Source: Strigamia acuminata (taxonomy: Eukaryota > Arthropoda > Chilopoda > Geophilomorpha > Linotaeniidae). From it: a stretch of 64,000 nt of DNA. Shown here piece by piece: positions 53,376 to 64,000 of the stretch (the first letter of the stretch is position 1; the number at the start of each line of letters is the position of its first letter). The DNA is taken from assembly GCA_949358305.1 (NCBI GenBank), contig OX442315.1:37102427-37166426 (forward strand). The letters run 5' to 3'. The translations under genes and the position numbers were made by a program. Under the pieces are notes generated by a model. It ran no database searches, had not been told where the DNA came from, and saw nothing but the letters and a program-made list of their open reading frames with translations.

Positions 53376-53984
53376 TTTTCTATTCTAAAAAATAAAATGT
53401 GTAACTCATTTTTAAATTTTAAATTTTTTTTTTTTATAAAACGGATGTACCATAATATGAAATAATATAAATGAGTAAAAGGTTTTTGTAGTGAAAACGC
53501 GTTCCAATTCACGTTTTGTCACGTTCTTTCTTTACAAGTTGACAACAATCTTACAAACAGCTTGTGGGTGTTTTGAAAGTGTTCGCCAACATCAATTTAT
53601 TTTTCCCATTCAACTTTTACCACTTCGATTGCACCAATGAACCGTTGACAATATTGTGATAAAAAGTGTCAAAAGAGGAAGAGTTGAAAAAGTCTGCGAA
53701 ACTCTGATAACAAATATGCTTTGGGGTTTGTGTTTGTATCAAGTATAAAAATAGCGGTTTACGCCTTTCAAATAAACTTCCCTAGAAATCTTTATATTTT
53801 TCATACGATATCCAGAACACTTTACATACAAGTACACTTATTTGGTATTTTTCATTAAACCAAAGAAACAAATGACACGTTTAAAGTGTTTTGATGCACC
53901 CATAATGTCTGCAAATAATATGAATATTGATATCTGGAACAAAATAAGAAAAACTAGATTACACTATTGAAAGATGGCGCTGAT

Positions 53985-54017
53985 CTCATTAGAGCTCATT
54001 AGAGCTCATTAGAGCTC
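53985..54017. repeat. 10-bp tandem repeat CTCATTAGAG
   Basis: Three full units plus CTC, containing overlapping GAGCTC palindromes, upstream of the GPCR start. Confidence 0.85.
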
Positions 54018-54912
54018 CGAGGCTCCAACCAACAATTAATTCACTTTGAGCAGCCATGTTTGTTTCTAAGGCGAACTCGTAGGAAATGAGTCTTTTGTAT
54101 TTGGCCAAAGACAAGAACTGCTGTCGTCTTTGGTTTGGCTGAGATGAACACCTGATCATTGCCTTTGTATCAATGCACTGACAAAGCAGTCAGCAAATGA
54201 GAATTAGTGGATTTTCTGGGCGAAGAGTTTTCTCACGAAGTTGTGGGTATATTACACTTTTTACCAGCTCAAACAGACAGTTTAAGTCATTTGGAAGAGG
54301 ATAAGCTGAGAGGATGCGTCGTTGCTTCGAAAAATGCATCTGGTGAGGTGAAATTGTAGCAGGAATGTCATTGTGTGTGGTGTGGCCAACGGACCACTTA
54401 ACGGATCTGCTTTATAATGTAAGCAACAAGTGAACAAGCACATACAGCTAATCGCACATACAGTATCGTCTTATTGTTAGAGATACATGAGTACCGGCAT
54501 ATCGGCTTTAGCACTCAGCAATTTTATGAATATTGAATATTGAATATTGAATATTAAATATCTTATCTTATCTGAGCGCTTATGCATTCCCCCAGGTATT
54601 TGAAATAGCACAGCATAGCGATGATATTGATGCGCTTTGATACCAAGGACAAAGGTTGTGTAATATTTATAAATTTAACTGCAAGTACTGCAGTGTTTTC
54701 TGAGAAGGGTCGACTAAATTACTGTTGACCGTCACTGATATTAGCTGTATATTTTTAATCCGGCAGAGATTAAATTATTAAATAGGTAGATGACTCAGCC
54801 TTCATCCATGATTGATTAATCCTCATATGGAATTATAGGTGAGTAAGAGGTATCCATTGTTGGTTGTATAGCTTCTTTGGGTTTCATCACGAATTGTCAC
54901 CATTTGAACCAC

Positions 54913-54914
<2 letters not shown>

Positions 54915-54947
<33 letters not shown>

Positions 54948-54948
54948 T
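54915..54948. repeat. (GATT)n microsatellite
   Basis: About eight uninterrupted GATT units. Confidence 0.95.
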
Positions 54949-55700
54949 AAAAGCAAATCTTAATGGCCATGACGAAGGAAGAAAAAACGAGAGCCAAAGT
55001 TTCATGCCAAATAAAATAGTAAATAGAATAGTGTGCTTATTTTCTATTTCGGAATTGGCAGTTTCTTCATTCTTCGTTTTTCAAAAATTATATTGTACGA
55101 AAGTAGGTGGATTCACAGTCTCCATTCCGTTTTAAGTTGTTTTTGGTATTTATATACATAATATGGACATCAAAAACAGCCGTAATTAGCCATCATCAAA
55201 CCTACCGATAGGGTAGGTGCATCTTCCACCACCAAAAAAGTGAGTACTGTATTGTAAAAGCAGAATTGTGTTGCAAGAAGTGAGCTAAAATTCGTTGATT
55301 GGATGAAAGTGAAGGAATTATAATTGTGTTTACTTGTGTGACTGTTGAAAAACGGTGTTAGTTCTAAGATCGACACCAGATGGCGCCGATTGACTGAAAT
55401 TGCGCGAGATTCGAACTATTACAAATGTAAGAAGTTTTGAGTGCGATAAAATAAGACACCTGATATTTATTGATGAATAAACAGTATTATTATTACGATA
55501 TTGATTCAATAGAATCAATATTAGCTAATATAAACACAGGAAAATACATTACGATTTTATTAAGTGCCAATTGGACACTTTTAGACAATTGGACATTTTA
55601 CAAGGTCCGGCCGGACCCTCTTTTCCCTAAAGTGACCTGCGAATCCATGGATTCAGGTGACCACATTGTTCTCCAAATATATTTTATATACGCTCTGGTT

Positions 55701-57094
55701 TGTTAGGTTATTCCATAACCGTGGATCGGTTATAACAGTGTGTAATTGTGCGTGTTTCCGTTTTAGCGCATTGGTGACGATGTAATGGATCACGGTCCAA
55801 ATACGGCCTCTTAGTTATGATTTGTTCTTTTAGCATTATATAGCTTGTGTTTACAAATCCTAAAGGATTCTTTCTGTACCATATATGATTTGTCCTATTC
55901 ACTATAAGAGATTTGTTCTGTACTTTGATGGAGTGAGGTCACTCTCTTCTTGGCCAAACTGAATAAAGGTGGCGGCCATTTTAGGCTCTGTTCGTTTATT
56001 TTCGTCTCGAGACGGTTTTTCGGCGGAGGATTCGACGATCAGCGCCGAGGACGAGACGACGAAGTGTCGGGCACGGAATCGGAACGAATTTCGGTCGGAA
56101 TTGTGTCGAATCAGCGGTGGACAGTTCCCACAGGCAGTAAGAACAGTACCCGAATTATTAGAATTCTTTTTGGTGGAATTATAAGCCTTTTTATTTGCGA
56201 GACAACTGAAAGTAGCTTTCACGATGACGCCACAATCCAAGATGGCGGCGCCCATCGTTTCTCGCAAATAGCTGAAGAAGTGTGCTGCTTAGAGTCAAAA
56301 TTGTGTCCTTTCGCCGGTATAATTTACGTGGAGACGCGCGCACATCGTTGGAAAGCACCAACGAACGTTTTGGACGCAAATCTCGATCGATTTGGCGACG
56401 TCTCAGCAACGTTAACCGGGAATCGGCGGACAGTGTTTTGGACGGAAAACAAAGTGTTTTTGCAGCAGAATCGAGTAGCATCGGTGTGGATAATTGGCAC
56501 GGACAGTAAGAACAAATTTCGAGTTGATTTGGTTTTTATTTGCCAAAATTATACGCTTATTTATTTGCAAAACGAGGAAAATAGTTTTCACGATGACGTC
56601 ACGATCCAAGATGGCGGCGCCCATCGTTTTTCGCAAATAAGCACAGGTGTGAACGGTTTTGGGTTAGAAGTGTACTCAATTGTCGATATAGTCATCGAGG
56701 GAGTGCATTTACATCGTTGGAAAGCGCCAACGATTGTTGTTGATTGTGGTGTTTAATTGGAAGTGTCTTTGCTTGGAGGTTATAATCGATCAGAGGGGGT
56801 ATGTTAGGTTATTCCATAACCGTGGATCGGTTATAACAGTGTGTAATTGTGCGTGTTTCCGTTTTAGCGCATTGGTGACGATGTAATGGATCACGGTCCA
56901 AATACGGTCTCTTAGTTATGATTTGTTCTTTCAGCATTATATAGCTTGTGTTTACAAATCCTAAAGGGTTCTTTCTGTACCATATATGATTTGTCCTATT
57001 CACTATAAGAGATTTGTTCTGTACTTTGATGGAGTGAGGTCACTCTCTTCTTGGCCAAACTGAATAAAGGTGGCGGCCATTTTAGGCTCTGTTC
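55701..57094. mobile_element. TRIM-like element with 293-bp terminal direct repeats
   Basis: Two direct repeats, 55701-55993 and 56802-57094, both starting TGTTAGGTTATTCCATAACC and ending GGCTCTGTTC, differ at only a few sites. A purine run (GATCAGAGGGGG) precedes the second, like a polypurine tract. The 808-bp interior has no retroviral domain and is itself a partial duplication with about 369-bp offset (56218 onward and 56587 onward). I see no clean target duplication, and the ends are not TG...CA, so an LTR origin is probable but unproven. The 268-codon frame across it shows no domain. Confidence 0.6.
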
Positions 57095-57486
57095 TGCCAA
57101 AGTCCCAAAAGATGGTTCCAGTCATTCCAGCACTCACACAACTCATCTTAAGAGTCAACATGGTTTTCACCAGATCTTTGCTTTTTGTTTGTTTTTTGTA
57201 TCTTTGATCTTAAAACACATTAAGCCCGATAGCTGTAGCTGACATCCTTTCTGTCGCTGTCAATATACCGCTTATACACAGGCTGATGCGGGAAGTAAAC
57301 CCGTGCAATAAATACCGGTCCTTGATCAGTGGGATCGATCCGACCGTTACGGTTATAAAGCAGATGGAGGCCTGAAAAACCTCCCACAATGATTGTGGAT
57401 CATTGTCGACTGTCCCCGTCGAAAATACCAACTAATTCCTAACCTTTGTTGTCTTTTCTGTAGTATTTAGCTTTGTTCCTCCCTCG

Positions 57487-57534
57487 TACGATCGATTGTA
57501 CGATCGATTGTACGATCGATTGTACGATCGATTG
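57487..57534. repeat. 12-bp tandem repeat TACGATCGATTG, four units
   Basis: Exact 12-bp period with nested CGATCG palindromes. Confidence 0.95.
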
Positions 57535-57575
57535 TTTTATCGGTGGCTCGACCAATGGGAGATCACATTGTGAGG

Positions 57576-57730
57576 CAGTGCTGGACTGGCCCGGCGGGCT
57601 ACCGGGAGTTTCCCCGTGGCCCGTGGCCGCTGTGGTCTGTCGCGGCCTGCTGTGGCCTGTCCCGACTTCATAAAATGTGGCCCGGACACCCAGATTTCCC
57701 GGCCATAAATTTGTTCCCAGTCCAGCCCTG
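57576..57730. mobile_element. hAT-type miniature element (155 bp)
   Basis: Ends CAGTGCTGGACTGG and CCAGTCCAGCCCTG are inverted. It is flanked by a perfect 8-bp duplication TTGTGAGG (57568-57575 and 57731-57738). The interior is very GC-rich (CCCGGC, GGCCCG blocks) against the AT-rich surroundings. Non-coding. Confidence 0.9.
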
Positions 57731-58043
57731 TTGTGAGGTGCCTTTTTGAGTGCAACTCGAGTATAGTGGTGCTGCACAACGCGACTGATTAGAATGACGG
57801 TGCCACATATTGACACCATCCTCCTTAACAATATAATCTTTCGTTTCTCTTCTTACCATCAGTTGCCTGAGACCATTTCTGATCACATCTAAAGTCTTTG
57901 GCCCACACTCTATTGCCTTGTTTATTATAAACTCTTTCTTTTATTTCGTAGCATAGTCTCGTATTTGGCTTTGTTGTCTATCTTTCACTTACTCTTCTGA
58001 AGATAGGTGAAATAAGTCCAACTGCCTTTATAAACCACGGTTC

Positions 58044-58240
58044 ATTAACAATTGCGCTGATAAGCTAACAAGGCGTGTTTGAAAGTTTCAACAAAGTTCT
58101 CCGCTACCCCATTAGTTGCAAGGTGATGTGGCACCGTCAAAGTGTGTAAGTGTTGCAAATTCTCGGGATCGGGAGGCCATTTGTGGTTCGTTGTCTGTTA
58201 CCAACCGCTCTGGCAATCCATATCGAGCATTTAAGCTCTG
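58044..58240 (-). pseudogene. Decayed Ty3/gypsy integrase fragment
   Basis: On the minus strand one frame reads ARYGLPERLVTDNEPQ and another HHLATNGVAENFVETFKHAL. These are the two halves of the gypsy integrase core around its last Asp and Glu, now separated by a frameshift and internal loss. No LTRs, RT or gag nearby, so it is an old fragment. It is unrelated to the two young copies, whose integrase differs at these motifs. Confidence 0.7.
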
Positions 58241-58299
58241 GAAAACCTTAATAACTTGTAGTCATGTTTCAACTCTGAGCTGGACCTCGACTGTTTCCA

Positions 58300-61200
58300 C
58301 GGTAATGTCCTCCTCTGCGAGTGCAGATTTCCGCTCCCATCCTGGGATCAATGGGTTGACAACAGTCCTTGTATCGATGTCTGATCCGGCCACAATTCTA
58401 ACATTTGGGTGCATTTGGGCGCATTTGGGTTATTCGATCTCCCTCGACCGGCACCTCATCCAGGAGGTCTTCGACCTTTGCTCCTGCTAACCCCGCGAAT
58501 TCAAGTCGCACTTTCACTCCTCGTTTCTGCCTGGACTGGTGGCGTCGTGCGTCATTACTCTTCTACCAAAGGAGCTCTGCGCATGGTAGGCAATTTTAAA
58601 TGGTTTGTATTTACAAAATTCATTGGCTGTCTAATAGTTTACTCCGGTTTACTCTTACTGGCCGCCAGGGAAATAAGCGCATGCGCAGACATCAACACAT
58701 GTCACGATTTATCCTGGCCTTGCTATCTGTATAATCTGTGGGTCGTGTGGTCAGTGACAATTTTTCAACGACGACAACTCCAATGTCTTCACCTGCCTTT
58801 GATTATGGTATTGACTAGCCTTGCGGTCACCGAGCGTGGTCACCATCCAAAGTTGACTATGTGGGCATGTGGCATAGCAGGCTTTTGACTTGAGTAGGGT
58901 TAAAATTGCTTGTATTAATTGCCGATATTTTGCCAATGTTTTCCCAAAATATTACTACACACATTTATGTTACGTTATCATTATAAAAATGATGGTTTCA
59001 GCAGATTGTCATATTGAAACATAATCAATAATCATTAAAAGTAAATCTCTTAATCTGACATCTAAGAAGGATAAACTCATCACTTTATCCAATGAATTTT
59101 TTATTGATCAAACTTTACATGAATACATAACTTAGTGTCAAGTGTGCTAAATAAGGATTAATGCAGTTTATTTGTATCGTAATTCTTAACTAACTTAAGC
59201 AGCATGCACCTAAAAACTCATGAAAGGCTAGTTCTGGGGACAACTTGTATGCCTTTTTATTATTTCTAATGCAACTTTTGATGTCAGTGTTGCATGACCA
59301 TAAGCAAATTAAAGTGTAAATTTTTATGTGGGGATGGAAAAGCAACGCGTTTCACGTTTATGATACGTTTATGAATGCTTTGCAGAAGACTTGACCTTAT
59401 GGCCAGGGTTGTTCAGAGTTTTACTATCGAAATTCTTCACACATTTAAAACTTTCCGTATAATTGTACATTACTTATAAATTATAAATTTACTAAATCTG
59501 CATAAATTTGTTGTGAAAATCGCAATCCCTTTAAAGATATACCGCATCAAGTACACGTAGATGTGTAGCACACGAGTGAAATCCTTTAATTAAACAGGTT
59601 TCGCCCACAAATTAAACAAATTACTCCTTGATTGTGTTTTAATTGGAGAAGTCTTATCTGGAATTGGAATCCCAACATGAATCTACAGTAGGAATGTGGT
59701 CACGTGGACTAAAGAGCTTGAGGCAACCAGTAAATGACATTACCTCACTCAATTGATTCTCAGCCCTAAAGCTATTGACTTTGAATTTATTTCATTATTC
59801 AGTTTCATTTGTACGAAAGCAGCACAGTTGACATTTGTTTTAATGGTAAAAGTTAATTGAATTTTTTTGGTGGATTTTTTGTTTCAAAAGCAGAAATAAA
59901 CAGACAATCAAAAGGTGTCGTAGCAATTGAATGTTGTTGTGAAAATTGAGTTTAGGGCTTTAGTTTACTGTACTTATTTTTATTTTAGTTTGTTTTGAAA
60001 TATTGATCCAGTAATTGGTATAAGCTTGTTATTGTAGTTTCAAGTTACTGGTTGCTAAGAGATATGTGCATATCATTTTTTTTCTTTAAAATTGCAATTT
60101 CTTTTTTTCTTGCTTTAAATAAATAGTATTTCTGTCTTAAAAATGCAGCGTGCACTTTAAAAGTTTAGTTTTGGATACAGAGATGTTGTTTTGTTTGTAC
60201 AGAGTGTGACACTCTTTTATGTCATAAGAATGAATGATCGTTGTTGTTGTCATTTTACAGCAAAAAAAGAAGAGCAATTGGCTCTGTACGATTGCATTGT
60301 GTGATTGCATCGCTCAATTGCAGTTTTGGCGTAGAACTAGGCCTAGGAGGACAATTCAACACCATCCATGTAACGGAAGTAATAACCAGTATAAACAATA
60401 CCACGGTAGAAAACAATTCCAGAAATAAACAGTGCCACAATAGAAAGCAATTCCCATGAAGAGATGGCACTAAAAACACAACAAACAATCCTCTTCCCAC
60501 GTAGTTCTACGTCACGCACACACACTAAAGTGCTCCTTCTGAATCTTTTTAGCTATGGGATTAAAATTAACCATTTTTCATTGTGGAATGAAAGGCATCA
60601 ATACTTGTATAATCGATGAAGCAAAGAAACAAACTTACTTATTGTAATGTACCACTGACAAGGGAGCTTTGGTAGGAAAACTACTATTTGTTTGTTTTTG
60701 ATCTTTTTTCGCATCGTTTTACAGTTTGTAACAGTGAATTGGCAAAAATGTTATGTACAGCCAAGTGTTGAAATAATCTTAACTTTTTTGCAAGCAGTTA
60801 GGTTTGGTTTTCATTAAAATTAATAAATGCAATAAAACACACTTTAAAATTTTTAAATTTAAAATTCTTATTTTTATTTTTATAAAAAAAAAAATTAAAA
60901 AAATAAAATTTTTAAATTTTATTTAAAATTTATTTTCATTTTGAATTTTTTTCATATTTGCTTTTATCCCCGCTGTGAATAAATGAAAGCAAAGCAGTTT
61001 ATTAGTTTGGAAGATTTATTTATTCAAACAAACACCATGAGAGTGCATCATTGGAGGTAAAAATACTAAATTTGCAAAGAAATTCATAAATTCAGTTAAA
61101 ATTCAACGAAGAACATCACTTTGCTGTTTTTAGCAAAAGCACATTAGTCCTTAATGTCATTAACCTCTTTGTTGGCTTTCTTTTTCTTTTGCAAACCAAA

Positions 61201-63200
61201 TTTACTTGACTTTTTATGTATTTTTTATTTTTAAATTTTAAATTTTGGAGAACAACACAAGTTTCCACTCTCAAATTTTATAATCTTTAAAACAGTTCAA
61301 ATTGTGGATATTCGTGGATGATATCTTCAAGTTGTTTTATGGGCTCAATATTTTTAGCAATTTATTAAATTGGATTCTTGTATATAGGAATGCAATATAA
61401 TAATTTCAAATTGTACAATTTTTTTTATTGAAGTATTGCTTCAGTGCCTACCAAAGGTTAGGTTAGGTGCAGTACAAGGTAAACAAACTATAATGGTACA
61501 TAAAAAAGGCAATTAAATCAAATTGCACACCAGACTAAATAATGCAATTGTTGTCTTTGATGTTGGGCCAAAAACGATCAACTATAATACATATTAGACT
61601 CAAAGCCAAACTCAAATCAAAGAGAAAAAGACAAGAAAAATGTTTGCTGTTCTTCGATTGTAAATTAAGCTTAATTAAAATATGGCTTTAACAAGCTTTA
61701 TCAAAAAAGAAATTAAAATTAATATTAATATTAAATAAAGAAATAGTATTAATTAATTAATATAAAATAAACAAGTGGGTCGTAGTAGTGGATATTGGAT
61801 TTTCGTCAACAACTTGTGGTGATAATTCAAGGTTAAGGATAAAGATGTCAATTGCATGATCCGTATGTTGAAAAGCTGAAATATGATGTGAGCTAACAGC
61901 TAATACCGTTGAAAAACGACATGGGATTGCGATCGGCTATGCCAAGAAGCCATTCATGTCGGAATGGTTCACCTAAAGTGCGTGTTTGGCAGCTCTAAAG
62001 AATGAATCCTGTTAACAAAAGAAAATTGAATAAAAAAATCTAAAACACTCCTGAGTTGGTAAATTTCTTGAAACCTTGAAAACTGACTTTGAAAATTCAA
62101 TTATTTTAACAAAAAAAATCAATCCTTCGTGGATAAAAACAGAAGTAGAGGGCTTTTTGCTTTGCTTTGTCCACAAAAAATACTTTCATTTAATTTCAGC
62201 ACAAGCAACTTGTAGATTACGTATCGCAGTTATTTTAAGTCCGCGGTAATGTGATAATAAAAATATAATACAAAAGAATTAAGTCGTGGTCAAATAGAAA
62301 ATATCGAAGAAAATATGCATTTATACTTTTTACGGTTGTAAATGTAGTTGCAAAACTTAACACGGGGAGTCGTTCTGTTTCGAGTCGAGATCACGTTAAG
62401 CGCCGCTACAACCCAAATTTTTATACCGATTGAATCACAGAAAAATTACATTTTTTCTTGCAATTTTCCTTCAATTTCTCATTTGTATCAAAAATCGTTT
62501 TTTTTCTTCCGCCACGTATACGGAATCGATCGTTCGGTAGTCGTCACACGCCTGCATGATGTAGTAGGATCTATGGTTAGGCCTACGAATAAGGAGGCAT
62601 GGTAAGCGTTATAGTTTATTCTTTCTTCAAACTTCAAAAACAACAATTCCTACACTTTCAACTTTCAACTGATTTTATGTTTTCACACTTAGGATTATCT
62701 ATTATTTACTGTATTTGATGACTATTTTTAGATACTTCAAAATGTTAAAAGAAAATTCGCCCCGATCAATCTTTCAGGTAAATATAAGCTTATATTATAA
62801 ACAAGACGGCATATATTTAATGATCCAACATGCGATACCTAACACCACAATCTACTAAAAATGATCTGTGAATTCTGATAGTAAAGTTCAAGAATCGCAA
62901 TTCCACTCACGGAAAAAATGATGGATTTATGCGCTTGGAAGTTTCGATACGTTTGGCTTTCATTTCACGAAAGGTCTCGTTACTTTATCGTTTTGCACGA
63001 GGGACTCTCAGGGTCCACTGAGAGCTTTAATCGACAATTCACCACTTGGGATCCATTTCTGTACAGATTTTGTTTTTGAGATCAGCCCCCACTCTGTATC
63101 CATGGCCACAAATGGCTTTGATGTTGGTTCCTCTCATATAGAATAGAAGTTACCGTATATTTTGAATGTTCATTTTGTTGCACCTGTATACCGGTAGTTG
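58300..63200. other. Gene-poor AT-rich stretch
   Basis: No gene I can support. Includes a symmetric A/T block (60845-60950) and a GGTTAGGTTAGG pair near 61457. Short ORFs such as 58409-58888 and 62348-62605 have no recognisable content. Confidence 0.4.
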
Positions 63201-63212
63201 GAATTTTCTACT

Positions 63213-63243
63213 TTTATTTATTTATTTATTTATTTATTTATTC
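63213..63243. repeat. (TTTA)n microsatellite
   Basis: About seven TTTA units. Confidence 0.9.
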
Positions 63244-63472
63244 ACATAGCCACAACTAAGATTTAGTAAATATGTTAAATACATTCCGGAGATATGATGT
63301 TTCATTTCCAGCCAGTGTGCACGAGGAGTTGGTTGTATGACACCGAACAGATGAAACCAATTAGTATATCTTGATATACTGATCATTTTTTGATTCCCTC
63401 ATTGGAGTATTCGTTTCCTGGTAATGATGATAAAACTTAATTTTTTAACAAAATTTGGCTCCCGCTCACTAA

Positions 63473-63679
63473 GCAAAAGGCAAGCGTGTCAAAGAGCTGA
63501 CATGGTCAGGTAATTCTCCGGAATTGAATCCATCAATTGAAAAATTGAGGGACAGAATGAAAAAAAGGCTTGCAAATGAAAAACTATCAACCACGGTTGA
63601 GCTAAAGCAAATTCAACATGGTGTGGTCGAATATTGCAGTAATCTGATTAATTCCATGCCTTGGAGAATCAAGCAGTAA
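63473..63679 (+). pseudogene. Tc1/mariner transposase C-terminal remnant
   Basis: A frame ending at TAA (63677) reads WSGNSPELNPSIEKLRDRMK and continues to a natural-looking end SMPWRIKQ. SPELNPIE-type motifs mark the C-terminal end of Tc1/mariner transposases. The frame is closed just upstream (stop at 63470) and the catalytic Asp region is not seen, so it is a remnant. About 175 bp downstream, TACAGTCGTGGACAAAAA (63854) looks like a Tc1-type inverted end; the opposite end was not found. Confidence 0.75.
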
Positions 63680-64000
63680 TTAATGCAAAATGATGACCTA
63701 TGAAACACTTTTATAATTTTAAGAAATAAAAAAAAAAAATTCTAAAGAAAAGAGCAATTTATACAATTTGCATGACTTTTCAACACATCTTGTCGTATAA
63801 CTGGAAAAAGACAAATAAAATCAAGAAGCGAGGGATTTAAATTGTCTTGTATGTACAGTCGTGGACAAAAAAAAAAACTTTCCTGCAGTTTAGCTGTTCT
63901 AGTATAAAAATCCATCCAATAACATCATTATTTGGCCGGCCTATCTTTTAATACTGTTGTTAGGGCAAGACAAGAGATCGGGTCACCATTGTTGTCATTA

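Larger units (their letters stand above)
53376..55700. other. Upstream flank of the GPCR gene, no firm gene
   Basis: Presumably holds the GPCR promoter and 5'UTR. One uninterrupted 53-codon frame without ATG (54201-54359, plus, LVDFLGEEFSHEVVGILHFL...) looks protein-like but has no support. TGAATAT repeats lie near 54527-54560. AGATGGCGC motifs lie at 53971 and 55379. Confidence 0.4.

Noticed and set aside
55950-56756. 268-codon plus ORF in the TRIM-like element
   Set aside because: Crosses from terminal repeat into duplicated interior with no domain; the frame is more simply explained by GC-rich repeated sequence.
57487-57534. CRISPR-like array or plasmid-type iterons
   Set aside because: Units are contiguous 12-bp tandem copies with no spacers, in animal DNA.

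Overview
This is AT-rich eukaryotic genomic DNA from an animal, most likely an invertebrate. The evidence is a set of multi-exon metazoan genes with short introns (about 50-300 bp) and GT-AG boundaries: a vasa/DDX4 germline helicase with many CCHC zinc knuckles, RFT1, a SHIPPO-type ciliary protein and a rhodopsin-family peptide GPCR. Many small inverted-repeat transposons and Ty3/gypsy elements are also present. I cannot name the species; a compact invertebrate genome such as a tunicate would fit, but that is a guess.

Layout. Positions 1-2.1 kb, minus strand: the N-terminal 410 codons of vasa, 12 exons, running off the left edge just after helicase motif I. 3.2 kb: a hAT-type miniature element with an 8-bp target duplication. 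4.1-5.5 kb, minus: a LEXM/CIMAP2-like axonemal protein, arranged head-to-head with a complete 10-exon WD40-repeat gene (6.07-9.38 kb, plus). 10.8-13.2 kb, minus: complete RFT1 (12 exons, about 531 codons), divergent from a small two-exon, two-helix membrane protein (13.6-14.0 kb, plus). 14-18.8 kb: no gene seen, but one hAT-like element and two members of a striking fold-back repeat family built on an ACACCATGGTGT core. 18.9-53.4 kb, minus: one peptide GPCR (467 aa, 6 coding exons) whose first intron is about 31 kb.

That GPCR intron has been invaded by two full-length copies (14,004 bp each, 15,545 bp apart) of one Ty3/gypsy LTR retrotransposon. Each copy has 1,590-bp LTRs, a 4-bp target duplication, a tRNA-Gln-like primer site, Gag, a canonical -1 frameshift signal, Pol (PR-RT-RH-IN with a GPY/F-like module) and an unusual third ORF of 551 codons. 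The third ORF is Cys-rich, has no signal peptide or membrane segment, and lies behind a structured 1.3-kb spacer. The LTRs of each copy match each other but differ between copies, so these are two young, independent insertions rather than a segmental duplication. The third ORF is the best candidate for something undescribed here.

53.4-64 kb is gene-poor: a TRIM-like element with 293-bp direct repeats and YY1/CRE-like motifs, another hAT miniature element with a perfect 8-bp target duplication, a decayed gypsy integrase, a Tc1/mariner transposase remnant, and simple repeats. All exon models come from reading splice signals and codon phase by eye; none was tested against RNA or databases.
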